NCBI GenBank assembly: GCA_963806145.1
Contig: CAWDXD010000004.1
Coordinates: 1 to 64,000 of the forward strand
DNA: 64,000 bases
From: DASXKD01 sp963806145
Lineage (GTDB): Bacteria > Actinomycetota > Actinomycetes > Streptosporangiales > Streptosporangiaceae
Direction of reading: 5' to 3'
Shown: in pieces, positions 46,070 through 54,805 of the stretch
How the letters are laid out: each line of letters begins with the position of its first letter
How positions within the stretch are numbered: the stretch's first letter is position 1
Translations under genes and position numbers: made by a program
The notes under the pieces: model-generated
What the model was told of the DNA's origin: nothing
What the model saw: only the letters and a program-made list of their open reading frames with translations
The model's database searches: none

Positions 46070-47368
46070 CTACCGCCGCCGCTTCTTGCCGCTGGGCCGG
46101 CGCTTGGCCGCGCTGGTGCGGCGGGGCTGCTGGCGCGGGCCGGGCCGCGGGCCGCTGCGCGCGGAGGGCTGGCTCGCGGCCGCGGCAACGGGCTCCCCCG
46201 ATGTCTCGGCGTCGGTGTCCGCGGCGTCGTCGGCCGTCTGATCTATCACGTCCGGCCCGGTGTCCCGCGGACCGGCCGCGGCCAGGTCCGCGTCCGCCGC
46301 GTCACCGGCCGGCTTGCCGCCACCGCGGCGGGAGGCCGGCTTGGTGGTGGCCGCCGCCTTGGCCGCGGCGCGCTGGGCCGCGCGGCCGCCGGAGGCGCGC
46401 AACTGCACCCGCCTGGCGAGCGCCTTGTACTGCGGCTCGCGCTCCTTCAGGTCGGCCAGCACCGGGGTGGCGATGCAGATCGAGGAGTACGTGCCGGACA
46501 GCATGCCCACGAAGAGCACCAGCGCCAGGTCCTTCAGCTCGCCCGCGCCGAGGAACCCGGCACCCACGAACAGGATCGAGGCCACCGGCAGCAGGGCGAT
46601 GATCGAGGTGTTGATCGACCGGACCAGCGTCTGGTTCAGCGCCTGGTTCGCCGCCTGGCTGTAGGTGGAGCGGCTGGAGGCGAGCAGCCCGGCCGTGTTC
46701 TCCCTGACCTTGTCGAACACCACCACCGTGTCGTACAGGGAGTAACCAAGGATCGTCAGCAGGCCGATGACCGACGCGGGGCTCACCTGGAAATGGGCGA
46801 GCGCGTACACGCCAACGGTGATGACGATGTCGTGCGCGAGGGCGACCAGCGCGGCGACGGCCATCTTCCATTCGAATGCGATCGACAGGTAGATGACGAT
46901 CACGATCAGGAACGCGATGAGGGCCTCGGCGGCCTTCTGCGAGATCTGGCTGCCCCAGCTCGCCCCGATCGCGGTGATGGCGATCTCGTTGTCAGGGACG
47001 CCGAACTTACTGCTGATCGCGTTCTGCACGCTGTTCTGCTGCTTGACGGTGAGCGGGTGCGTCTGCACCTCCCACTTCGCGGCCCCGCCACCCAGTGGCG
47101 TGATCTTCTGCACGATGGCGTCGCCGCCGCCGCCGGCCCCGCTCACCGTCTGGCGCACCTGCGAAATCGACGAGGAACCGGCCGCGAACTGGTAGACCGA
47201 GCCGCCCTTGAAATCCACGCTGAAGTTCAGCCCGAACACGATCAGCGCCACCGCGCTGACCACCAGGATCGCGCCGGAGATCGTGTACCAGAGCCGCTGC
47301 CGGGCGACGAACTCGACCGAGACCTCGCCGCGGTAGAGCTTGCCACCGATGCTGCCGAGGGACGCCAT
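46070..47368 (-). CDS. secF: Protein translocase subunit SecF
   Basis: Part of SecDF, which uses the proton gradient to help pull exported proteins across the membrane. The 432 residues contain six predicted helices: the first at about 25-48, then a periplasmic loop with FSVDFKGGSVYQF, and a C-terminal five-helix group including FLIVIVIYLSIAFEWKM, GYSLYDTVVVFDKVREN and LVRSINTSIIALLPV. The last 110 residues are a Lys/Arg/Ala/Pro-rich cytosolic tail. ATG at 47368 shares one base with the secD stop (TGATG) and sits behind AAGGAGG. Confidence 0.95.
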   Translation of the reverse strand: MASLGSIGGKLYRGEVSVEFVARQRLWYTISGAILVVSAVALIVFGLNFSVDFKGGSVYQFAAGSSSISQVRQTVSGAGGGGDAIVQKITPLGGGAAKWEVQTHPLTVKQQNSVQNAISSKFGVPDNEIAITAIGASWGSQISQKAAEALIAFLIVIVIYLSIAFEWKMAVAALVALAHDIVITVGVYALAHFQVSPASVIGLLTILGYSLYDTVVVFDKVRENTAGLLASSRSTYSQAANQALNQTLVRSINTSIIALLPVASILFVGAGFLGAGELKDLALVLFVGMLSGTYSSICIATPVLADLKEREPQYKALARRVQLRASGGRAAQRAAAKAAATTKPASRRGGGKPAGDAADADLAAAGPRDTGPDVIDQTADDAADTDAETSGEPVAAAASQPSARSGPRPGPRQQPRRTSAAKRRPSGKKRRR

Positions 47369-49305
47369 CACGCCTCCTTCGCCGTGGCCGGCCTGGCTGA
47401 CCTGGGCCGCACGGGGGTCCGGGGGGTGCCGCGCCAGGGCGCCCGCGCCCCCAGGCGGACCGGATCGAGGCCGGACAAGGGATGGCCGCCGCCGAAGAAC
47501 TTGGTCCGGGCCAGCAGCGTCATCACCGGCTTGGTGAAGGTGAAGACCACCACCAGGTCGATGATCGTGGTGAGGCCGAGGGTGAACGCGAAGCCCTTCA
47601 CGTCGCCGATGGAGAAGTAGTACAGCAGGGCCGCCGCGAGGAACGACACGGTGTCGGAGACCAGGATGGTCCGCCGGGCCCGGCTCCAGCCATGCTCCAC
47701 CGCGGCGCGCAGCGACTTGCCGCCCTCGCGCACCTCGTCACGTAGCCGTTCGAAGAACACCACGAACGAGTCCGCGGTGATACCGACTGCCACGATGAGG
47801 CCCGCGATGCCGGCCAGCGACAGCGCGAAGCCCTGGTACTTGCCGAGCACGATCACTGCCAGGTAGGTCAGCACCGCCGCGATGGCGAGGCTGGATACCG
47901 CGACGATGGCCAGGCCCCGGTAGTAGAACAGCAGGTAGATGATGACCAGGATGAGCCCGATGGCCCCGGCCAGCAGCCCGGCGTTGAGCTGGTCGTGGCC
48001 GAGCTGCGGAGTGACCGTCTCCACGGCCTCCTGGTGGAAGGTCAGCGGCAGCGAACCGTAGGACAGCACGGTGGCGAGCTGGGTGGCCTGCGCCTGGTCG
48101 AAGCTGCCGAAGATCTGCGCGGACCCGCCGAGGATCGCCCCCTGGTTGATCGACGGGAACGAGACCACCTGGCCGTCGAGCACCACCGCGAGGTCGTCGA
48201 GCGGCGAGCTGGTCTTGCCGTACTGGGAGTACATCTGGCTGGTCAGCGTGCCGAACGCCTTGCCGCCCGCGCCGTTGAAGTTCAGGTTGACCTGCCAGAA
48301 CGTGCTGGACGTCTGGGGGGTCGCGCTGGCCGACTTGACCTGGCTGCCGAGCACCTGGGCCGGGGCGAGCACGAATTTGTACCACACGCCGCTGGTCCCG
48401 TTGGACAGCCCGCAGGCCACGATCTGGGTCTTCGGGTTGTCCCAGACGGACGGGCCATAGCCGATCTTCTCGGCCCAGTCCTTCTTGGCACAGTCGACCT
48501 TGTCGAACAGGTCCTTCACGTGCGCGCTGACCAGCGTCGCGTCGCCGCTGGCCTGCTGCCAGGTGGACGTGCCGTTGATCGGCTTGACCGTCGGGACCGG
48601 CGACGGCGTCGCCGCCGGGGTACCGGACGTCGAGGGGGTCGCAGACGGCGTGGGCGTGGGACTGGCCTTCGCGTGCGCGGCGGCGCCGAGCCTGCTGGCG
48701 CTGCTGGTCAGTTCCGCGGTCCGGTTGGTGCCGGCCTTGCCGCGCGTCACGATCGCGCTCGTGGAGGCCTTCGGCGACGCCTTGGCCTTGGCCGTGGCCG
48801 AGGAGGTGGGTTGCGGCGATGCACTCGGCGACGGCGACGCCGTCCCGGATGTGGTCGGCGAAGGGGTGGGGACCGGGGTGACCGCGCTGGCGGCGTTCGG
48901 CGCGATCAGCTGCACCTGGCGGAACAGCAGTTCGGCGGTCTGGCTCACCAGCTGGACGACCTTCTGCGAGTTCTGCCCGGGCACCGACACCGTCATGATG
49001 TTGGTGCCCTGCGGCACCACCTGTGCCTCGGTGAAGCCAGCGCTGTTCACGCGGTTGAACATGATCTGCTGGGCCGTGGTCATCTCCTGCTGCGTCACCT
49101 TGGACCCGTGCACCGGCACCGCCTTCAGCGAGACGGTCGTGCCGCTGGTGAGGTCCAGGCCCAGGTGCACCTTGAACGACTGGTGCCACTTGGCCGGGCT
49201 GGCGATGTCCGCGCCCACGATAGCCAGGAGCAACAGCACGATGATCGCCCCCAGCACTGCCAGGTGACGGCCGGGGTGGGAGGCATTGCTGCTAGGGGGA
49301 GCCAC
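47368..49305 (-). CDS. secD: Protein translocase subunit SecD
   Basis: The 645-residue partner of SecF. One N-terminal helix (about 14-35) is followed by the first periplasmic domain, starting HLGLDLTSGTTVSLKA. A Ser/Thr/Pro/Ala-rich stretch (about 145-255) interrupts it, longer than in E. coli but common in actinobacteria. The P1-head region has QIVACG and LDGQVVSFPSIN, and five C-terminal helices include GIAGLIVAVGITADSFVVFFERLRDE with the conserved Asp. The C-terminal 35 residues are Pro/Arg-rich. It lies between yajC and secF. Confidence 0.95.
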   Translation of the reverse strand: MAPPSSNASHPGRHLAVLGAIIVLLLLAIVGADIASPAKWHQSFKVHLGLDLTSGTTVSLKAVPVHGSKVTQQEMTTAQQIMFNRVNSAGFTEAQVVPQGTNIMTVSVPGQNSQKVVQLVSQTAELLFRQVQLIAPNAASAVTPVPTPSPTTSGTASPSPSASPQPTSSATAKAKASPKASTSAIVTRGKAGTNRTAELTSSASRLGAAAHAKASPTPTPSATPSTSGTPAATPSPVPTVKPINGTSTWQQASGDATLVSAHVKDLFDKVDCAKKDWAEKIGYGPSVWDNPKTQIVACGLSNGTSGVWYKFVLAPAQVLGSQVKSASATPQTSSTFWQVNLNFNGAGGKAFGTLTSQMYSQYGKTSSPLDDLAVVLDGQVVSFPSINQGAILGGSAQIFGSFDQAQATQLATVLSYGSLPLTFHQEAVETVTPQLGHDQLNAGLLAGAIGLILVIIYLLFYYRGLAIVAVSSLAIAAVLTYLAVIVLGKYQGFALSLAGIAGLIVAVGITADSFVVFFERLRDEVREGGKSLRAAVEHGWSRARRTILVSDTVSFLAAALLYYFSIGDVKGFAFTLGLTTIIDLVVVFTFTKPVMTLLARTKFFGGGHPLSGLDPVRLGARAPWRGTPRTPVRPRSARPATAKEA

Positions 49306-49376
49306 TTCTCGTCTGTCCTTCGATCCGCTCGGTCCGCTTGTCGCCGGGGCCGCCGTTGACGCGGATAGCCGCGCCG

Positions 49377-49766
49377 TCAGCCGCCCTTGGCGGCGTCGTC
49401 CTCGGTTTCGTCGAAAGTCTCGGAATGCTCAGGCGCCGGGTCCTCGGCCTCCATGCCCATGGGGTCGGGCACCACGTCCATGATGGCCCGCCGCAGGAAG
49501 CGGACCTCGACGCCGGGGGCGACCTCAAGGACGACGTCCTGGTCCTCCACGCTCGTCACGGTCGCGTACATGCCGGCCGTGGTGCGGACCCGGCTCCCCG
49601 GGACGACTTCACGCTGCGTCGCCTGCGCCGCGCGCTGCCGGTTGCGCTGTGGCCGGATGGTGACGAAATAGAGAAGACCGAAGAGCACCACGATCGCGAC
49701 CAGGAACAGGTAGTTGCCGCCCCCGGACTTGCTTGAACTCGCAGCCGCGAGAATCACATTCCCCAT
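49377..49766 (-). CDS. yajC: Preprotein translocase accessory subunit YajC
   Basis: A 129-residue membrane protein that associates with SecDF. A helix (NYLFLVAIVVLFGLLYFVTI, about 18-37) is followed by RPQRNRQRAAQ and the conserved SRVRTTAGMYATVTSVEDQDVVLEVAPGVEV block (in parts), ending in an acidic tail. ATG at 49766 has AAGGATG upstream. It is first of yajC-secD-secF. Confidence 0.93.
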   Translation of the reverse strand: MGNVILAAASSSKSGGGNYLFLVAIVVLFGLLYFVTIRPQRNRQRAAQATQREVVPGSRVRTTAGMYATVTSVEDQDVVLEVAPGVEVRFLRRAIMDVVPDPMGMEAEDPAPEHSETFDETEDDAAKGG

Positions 49767-49978
49767 TGCGGGGCATCCTTCCGTTGACATGCCGCGCCTG
49801 GCCACACCGCCGGGCGGTAGCCAGCTTGGCCGCTCATCCGCACGGGACGAGCTGGCGCCGGCCAACTGCCGAAGTGTAGCGGCGCCCAAGCGGCCACCAA
49901 CAGGCTATGGCCTCCACCGGGGAGATCGTGACATCGTCGCGACAAACCGTGCCTGCATGGCCGTATGGCCTGCTGTTG

Positions 49979-50014
49979 AGAACAACGCTCTCTCACTGTG
50001 CAGAACAACGCTCT
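49979..50014 (-). repeat. 13-bp direct repeats upstream of yajC
   Basis: AGAACAACGCTCT occurs at 49979-49991 and 50002-50014, a 23-bp period, in the gap between ruvB and yajC. On the transcript strand it reads AGAGCGTTGTTCT. The arrangement suits an operator for yajC-secDF, but no known regulator site matches clearly. The rest of 49767-50044 shows nothing firm. Confidence 0.5.
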
Positions 50015-50044
50015 CAATTGCCTGAGAGTTGCCTGACGATGCGC

Positions 50045-51142
50045 TCAGAGGCCAGATTCTTCGTCGAAAAGGGTGCCCGGACCCGTCAGGCCCGCCGCTG
50101 CGGCAGGGTCCGGCGGGGTGAGGCCGAGGTGCTCCCAGGCGAGCGGGGTGGCCACCCGGCCCCGTGGCGTGCGCGCGATCAGGCCCTCCCGGACCAGGAA
50201 CGGCTCGGCCACCACCTCGACCGTCTCGGCTTCCTCGCCGACCGCGACGGCGAGGCTGGACAGCCCGGCCGGCCCGCCGCCGAACCGGGTGACCAGGGCC
50301 CGCAGCACCGCCCGGTCGAGCCGGTCCAGCCCGTGGGTGTCCACTTCGTACAGTTCCAGCGCCGCCCGGGCGATCTCCAGGGTGATCACCCCGTCGGCGC
50401 GGACCTCGGCGTAGTCGCGTACCCGGCGCAGCAGCCGGTTGGCGATCCGCGGCGTCCCTCGCGACCGGCGGGCGATCTCCTTCCCGCCGTCGTCGCTCAG
50501 GGTCACGCCAAGCAGCGACGCCGACCGCCGGATGATGATCTCAAGCTCGTCGGCCTCGTAGAACTCCAGGTGCGCGGTGAAGCCGAACCTGTCCCGCAGC
50601 GGCGCGGGCAGCAGCCCCGCCCGCGTGGTCGCGCCGACCAGGGTGAACGGCGCGATCTCCAGCGGGATGGCAGTGGCGCCAGGGCCCTTGCCGACCACCA
50701 CGTCGACCCGGAAGTCCTCCATCGCGAGGTAGAGCATCTCCTCGGCGGGGCGGGCCAGCCGGTGGATCTCGTCGATGAACACGACCTCGCCGTCGCCCAG
50801 GGTGGAGAGTACGGCGGCGAGGTCGCCGGCCCGCTCGATGGCGGGCCCGCTGGTTATCCGCAGCGGCGTGCCCAGCTCCGCGGAGATGATCATGGCGATG
50901 GTGGTCTTGCCCAGCCCGGGCGGGCCGGACAGCAGCACGTGGTCGGGGGCCTTGCCACGCCGCAGCGCCCCGGCGAGCACCAGCGAGAGCTGTTCCCTGA
51001 CCCGGGCCTGCCCGATGAACTCGCTGAGCCGCTTGGGCCGCAGCGTGCTCTCGATCACCCGGTCGTCGGCATCGGCCAGCGGCGAGACCAGGCGGTCCCC
51101 CGTCTCCGCAGGGAACCCTTCGGGGCCGGTGCCGCCCGTCAT
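50045..51142 (-). CDS. ruvB: Holliday junction ATP-dependent DNA helicase RuvB
   Basis: The 365-residue AAA+ motor for branch migration with RuvA. It shows STLRPKRLSEFIGQARVREQ, Walker A SGPPGLGKTTIAMII (about 71-85), Walker B VVFIDEIHRLARPAEEMLY and sensor GATTRAGLLPAPLRDRFGF with the arginine finger region, then a winged-helix C-terminus ending GRVATPLAWEHLGL. ATG at 51142 overlaps the ruvA stop (ATGA). Confidence 0.97.
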   Translation of the reverse strand: MTGGTGPEGFPAETGDRLVSPLADADDRVIESTLRPKRLSEFIGQARVREQLSLVLAGALRRGKAPDHVLLSGPPGLGKTTIAMIISAELGTPLRITSGPAIERAGDLAAVLSTLGDGEVVFIDEIHRLARPAEEMLYLAMEDFRVDVVVGKGPGATAIPLEIAPFTLVGATTRAGLLPAPLRDRFGFTAHLEFYEADELEIIIRRSASLLGVTLSDDGGKEIARRSRGTPRIANRLLRRVRDYAEVRADGVITLEIARAALELYEVDTHGLDRLDRAVLRALVTRFGGGPAGLSSLAVAVGEEAETVEVVAEPFLVREGLIARTPRGRVATPLAWEHLGLTPPDPAAAAGLTGPGTLFDEESGL

Positions 51143-51813
51143 GCCCGGCTCAGTTTCCGCAGCGCGGCACGCAGCATCGCCGCCGCATCCGGGCTCTGGG
51201 CAGCCGCGGTATCGGCCCCACCGTCCGCGTCGGCCCCATCCGTGGCAGACAGAGCGGCCAGGTCGGCCTCCACCGCGGCGATGGCATGGTCGGCGTCGCG
51301 GACCTGCCAGCCCAGGTTGACCAGCCCGGTCCTGACCTGGTCCCGCCACGATGCAGCGCCGCCGGGCCGGGCCGCTGCCACGGCGCCCCCATCCCCTGGG
51401 CTCCCCGAGCCAGGTGCACCGAGACGGCCGGCGAGTTCGAGGACAATTCGTTGTGCACCTTTTCTGCCTATGCCGGGGACCCGGGTAAGCGCCGCGACAT
51501 CCTCGCTGAGCACAGCGCGGCGTAGCGCGTCGGGGGTGAACACGGCGAGCATGGCGAGCGCGAGCCGGGGCCCGACGCCGCTGGCGGTCTGCAGCAGGAC
51601 AAAGACGTCACGCTCGTCGTCGGTGACGAAGCCGAACAGGGTGAGCGCATCCTCCCGCACCACAAGCGAGGTGGCCACCCGGGCAGGTTCGCCCGGCCGC
51701 AGCGTGGCAAGCGTGCCCGGCGTGCACTGGACCAGCAGCCCTACGCCACCTACCTCGATGACCGCGCCCTCCGGCGCGATCGCGGTCACCGTGCCCGCCA
51801 GATGGGAGATCAT
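51139..51813 (-). CDS. ruvA: Holliday junction DNA helicase subunit RuvA
   Basis: A 224-residue junction-binding protein. Domain I (MISHLAGTVTAIAPEGAVIEV, in two parts) is an OB fold; domain II has the helix-hairpin-helix pair VGPRLALAMLAV and VPGIGRKGAQRIVLELAGRLG. Domain III (about 150-224) is reached by a Gly/Ala linker and has ASWRDQVRTGLVNLGWQ. It overlaps ruvC upstream and ruvB downstream by 4 bases each. Confidence 0.95.
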   Translation of the reverse strand: MISHLAGTVTAIAPEGAVIEVGGVGLLVQCTPGTLATLRPGEPARVATSLVVREDALTLFGFVTDDERDVFVLLQTASGVGPRLALAMLAVFTPDALRRAVLSEDVAALTRVPGIGRKGAQRIVLELAGRLGAPGSGSPGDGGAVAAARPGGAASWRDQVRTGLVNLGWQVRDADHAIAAVEADLAALSATDGADADGGADTAAAQSPDAAAMLRAALRKLSRA

Positions 51814-52409
51814 CGTGCACCCCGCTGCTTCTGGTCCCGCTCCTGGCGCGCGGCCGCGAGCTGGTCAGGTACTTCCCCGCGCGCCGCCGCCAGCCGCCGC
51901 TCCATCAGGCTTCCCGCGGCCGCGATCCGCTCCTGGGTGCCGCCCCGCCACAGGTGGCAGATGGCCAGCGCCAGCGCGTCGGCGGTGTCGGCGGGCCGGG
52001 GCGGGTCCGCCAGCCGGAGCAGCCGCATCACCATCGTCGTGACCTGCGCTTTGTCCGCCCGGCCGCTGCCGGTGACCGCCGCCTTCACCTCGCTGGGGGT
52101 ATGCAGCGCGACCGGCAGGCCACGCCGGGCCGCACACACGATCGCCACCGCCCCCGCCTGCGCCGTGCCCATCACGGTGCGGACGTTGTGCTGGCTGAAC
52201 ACGCGCTCCACCGCGACCGCGTCCGGCCGGTACTCGGCCAGCCAGGTGTCGATCTCCTCTTCGAGCGCGAGCAGCCGCGCCGCGATGTCGGCGCCCGCGG
52301 GCGTGCGGATCACCGCCGCGTGGACCAGGCTGGGCGGCCTGCCGGGCCTGCCGTCCACGGCACCGATGCCGCAGCGGGTCAAGCCTGGATCGACGCCGAG
52401 CACCCGCAT
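51810..52409 (-). CDS. ruvC: Holliday junction endonuclease RuvC
   Basis: A 199-residue resolvase that nicks junctions. VLGVDPGLTRCG gives the first catalytic Asp (residue 7), VERVFSQHNVRT the Glu (about 70), and RPADTADALALAICH the final Asp pair (about 140-144). A Gln/Arg-rich tail extends beyond the usual end. ATG at 52409. A perfect SOS-type palindrome lies 32 bases upstream, so ruvCAB is probably under LexA control. Confidence 0.96.
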   Translation of the reverse strand: MRVLGVDPGLTRCGIGAVDGRPGRPPSLVHAAVIRTPAGADIAARLLALEEEIDTWLAEYRPDAVAVERVFSQHNVRTVMGTAQAGAVAIVCAARRGLPVALHTPSEVKAAVTGSGRADKAQVTTMVMRLLRLADPPRPADTADALALAICHLWRGGTQERIAAAGSLMERRLAAARGEVPDQLAAARQERDQKQRGAR

Positions 52410-52440
52410 GCATCACCGCCCGGGCTCCGGAATGGCTTCA

Positions 52441-52454
52441 CGAACACGTGTTCG
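52441..52454. promoter_or_regulatory. LexA (SOS) operator upstream of ruvC
   Basis: CGAACACGTGTTCG is a perfect 14-bp palindrome matching the Gram-positive and actinobacterial SOS box pattern CGAAC-N4-GTTCG. A TATGGT sequence on the minus strand about 10 bases upstream could be the -10 box, so bound LexA would cover the promoter. Confidence 0.85.
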
Positions 52455-52508
52455 GTACCGACCATACCGCCCGGCCGCCTCCAGCAACCGTCAGCGCACC
52501 GGCGTGTC

Positions 52509-53261
52509 TTACCCCAGCTTCTCGATGACCTCGTCGGAGACCAAGTAGTTGGCGTACACGTCCTGCACGTCGTCGGAGTCCTCAAGCGCCTCGATCAGCC
52601 GGAACACCCGCTTGGCCTGATCCTCGTCCAGCGGGACCTCGACCGCGGGCAGGAACGCCACCTCGGCGGAGTCGTATTCGAGCCCGGCGTCGGTCACCGC
52701 GGTGCGCACCGCCAGCAGGTCGCCTGGCTCGCTGGTCACCTCGAAGGAGTCGCCGATGTCCTCGACGTTCTCGGCGCCGGCATCCAGCACCGCGGCCAGC
52801 ACGTCGTCCTCGGTCACCGTGCCCGACTTGGCCACGATGACCACGCCCTTGCGGTGGAACAGGTAGGACACCGAGCCGGGGTCGGCCATGGTTCCGCCGT
52901 TGCGGGTGAGCGCGGTCCGCACGTCGGCCGCGGCCCGGTTGCGGTTGTCGGTCAGGCACTCCACCAGCACCGCGACGCCGCCGGGGGCGTAACCCTCGTA
53001 CGTGATCGCCTCGTAGGCCGCACCGCCGCCTTCCGCCCCCGAGCCGCGGCGGATGGCGCGGTCGATGTTGTCGTTCGGCACCGAGCTCTTCTTGGCCTTC
53101 TGCACCGCGTCATACAGGGTGGGATTGCCCGCCGGGTCGCCGCCGCCGGTCCGCGCCGCCACCTCGACGTTCTTGATCAGCTTGGCGAACAGCTTGCCGC
53201 GGCGCGCATCCACGGCCGCCTTCTTGTGCTTTGTCGTCGCCCACTTGGAGTGGCCACTCAT
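52509..53261 (-). CDS. YebC/PmpR family protein
   Basis: A 250-residue member of the YebC family, described variously as transcription regulators and as factors that help translation through difficult motifs. It begins MSGHSKWATTKHKKAAVDARR and includes GKLFAKLIKNVEVAAR, NPTLYDAVQKAKKSSVPNDN and ITYEGYAPGGVAVLVECLTDN. ATG at 53261 overlaps the pdxT stop (ATGA). Gene order with ruvC and pdxT is conserved in actinobacteria. Confidence 0.93.
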   Translation of the reverse strand: MSGHSKWATTKHKKAAVDARRGKLFAKLIKNVEVAARTGGGDPAGNPTLYDAVQKAKKSSVPNDNIDRAIRRGSGAEGGGAAYEAITYEGYAPGGVAVLVECLTDNRNRAAADVRTALTRNGGTMADPGSVSYLFHRKGVVIVAKSGTVTEDDVLAAVLDAGAENVEDIGDSFEVTSEPGDLLAVRTAVTDAGLEYDSAEVAFLPAVEVPLDEDQAKRVFRLIEALEDSDDVQDVYANYLVSDEVIEKLG

Positions 53262-53866
53262 GTCCGTTCCCTCACCATGTCAACGAAGTACCCGTGGATG
53301 CGCAGGTCGCCAGTCAACTCGGGATGGAAGGAGGTGGCAAGCAGCGGACCCTGCCGGACCGCGACGATCCTACCGGTGACTCGCTCGGTGCCGAGGACGG
53401 TCACCTGCCCGCTGACCGCCTCCACCCAGGGCGCCCGGATGAATACGGCACGAAACGGAGGATCCGGGGGGCTCGCGATCCCGTCCAGGCAGATGTCGCT
53501 CTCGAACGAGTCGACCTGGCGGCCGAACGCGTTGCGCCGCACCGTCATCGCGATCCCGCCGAGGGTTTCCTGGCCGTCGATCCCGTCGAGCAGCCGGTCG
53601 GCCAGCATGATCATCCCAGCGCAGGAGCCGAACGCGGGCATCCCGCCCAACAGCCGCTTGCGCAGCGGTTCGGCGACCTCGAAGGCCGTGGTGAGCTTCC
53701 ACATCGTGGTGGATTCACCGCCGGGGATCACCAGCCCGTCGACGCCGGCCAGTTCGTCGGGCCGGCGCACGCCGACCGGCGTGGCACCCGTCCGCTCCAG
53801 TGCCCGCAGATGCTCCGCGACATCCCCCTGCAACGCGAGAACCCCGACGACCGGTGCCGACCCCAC
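53258..53866 (-). CDS. pdxT: Pyridoxal 5'-phosphate synthase glutaminase subunit
   Basis: The 202-residue class I glutaminase that feeds ammonia to PdxS. The nucleophile is in AFGSCAGMIMLA (Cys near 83), with GGESTTMWKL (about 49-58) and the catalytic His/Glu late in SFHPELTGD. VGVLALQGDVAEH opens the protein. Its partner pdxS lies upstream, separated by a Clp-N-domain gene. Confidence 0.96.
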   Translation of the reverse strand: MGSAPVVGVLALQGDVAEHLRALERTGATPVGVRRPDELAGVDGLVIPGGESTTMWKLTTAFEVAEPLRKRLLGGMPAFGSCAGMIMLADRLLDGIDGQETLGGIAMTVRRNAFGRQVDSFESDICLDGIASPPDPPFRAVFIRAPWVEAVSGQVTVLGTERVTGRIVAVRQGPLLATSFHPELTGDLRIHGYFVDMVRERT

Positions 53867-54031
53867 TGAAACCTCCGTAACTCACCCCACCCTGACATCG
53901 AGGGTAGTAGCGACCGCCAACCCGGCCGGAACGCCGCGACCGGGGCCGCGTATTCCCGGCCGCGGCGCCGGCTTCCCCCATACGGACCTCAGCGCCGGGC
54001 TCGCGGGCAGCGCCACCGGCGGGTCGGCCGG

Positions 54032-54736
54032 CTATACCTCCGCAGCAGGAGGCTCCGCCCGGCCGTGGGGCTCCGCGCCGCCGGCCGGTGGCTTGCGGTG
54101 GCCGGTGCGCGGTTTCCTGGCTCCGCCGGACGCTGGTTTCCGCGACCGGGCCGCCGGCCCCCGCATCTCGGCCAGCAGGTTCTCGATCGCGCTGAGCCGC
54201 TCGGCGATCTCGTCGAGGCGGCTCACGATCGAGCGCATGGCGACCGGGCGCTCGACCGGCGTCTGCCGTCCTGCCGACACGCGCCGGAGTTCCTCCCCCG
54301 GCGCCGCCCGCTTGGTCATCTGCACCTGGGCAAGCACGCGGTCCGTGCTCGCGCCCAGCCGGTCCATGACCTGGACGCCGACGCCCTCGCCTTCGCGGGC
54401 CATGCCGAGCAGGATGTGCTCGGTGCCGATGTAGCTGTCACCGAGCCGCTGCGCCTCGCGGAGCGAGAGTTCGAGCACCTTCTTGGTACGCGGGGTGAAC
54501 GGGATATGGCCGGACGGCTGGCCGGCGCCCTCCCCGATGATCTCCGCGACCTGCTCCCTGGCCGCATCCAGGCTGATCTCGAGGGAGGCAAGGGCCTGCG
54601 CCGCCAGCCCGTCACCCTCGGCGAGCAGGCCGAGCAGGATGTGCTCGGTGCCGATGTGGCCGTGGCCGAGCAATCGGGCTTCCTCCTGGGCCATGACCAC
54701 GACCCGGCGGGCCTGGTCGGTGAACCGTTCGAACAT
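54032..54736 (-). CDS. Clp N-terminal-domain protein (ClpC2-like)
   Basis: A 234-residue protein made of a complete double Clp-N repeat and no ATPase. Repeat one is MFERFTDQARRVVVMAQEEA to about 70; repeat two is FTPRTKKVLELSLREAQRLG to about 145, each with GHIGTEHILLGLL or SYIGTEHILLGMA. A short helix (SRLDEIAERLSAIENLLAEM) and a basic Pro/Gly tail follow. Mycobacterial ClpC2, which has the same plan, sequesters ClpC1-targeting compounds, so a decoy or adaptor role is possible. It lies between pdxS and pdxT, which is unusual for those partners. Confidence 0.85.
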   Translation of the reverse strand: MFERFTDQARRVVVMAQEEARLLGHGHIGTEHILLGLLAEGDGLAAQALASLEISLDAAREQVAEIIGEGAGQPSGHIPFTPRTKKVLELSLREAQRLGDSYIGTEHILLGMAREGEGVGVQVMDRLGASTDRVLAQVQMTKRAAPGEELRRVSAGRQTPVERPVAMRSIVSRLDEIAERLSAIENLLAEMRGPAARSRKPASGGARKPRTGHRKPPAGGAEPHGRAEPPAAEV

Positions 54737-54805
54737 CTCCGCACTCCCAGTGATTGCTTGGGGGCGGTCCAGGAGGCCTGACAGCCAGCGGGAAGCCGCC
54801 GTGCT

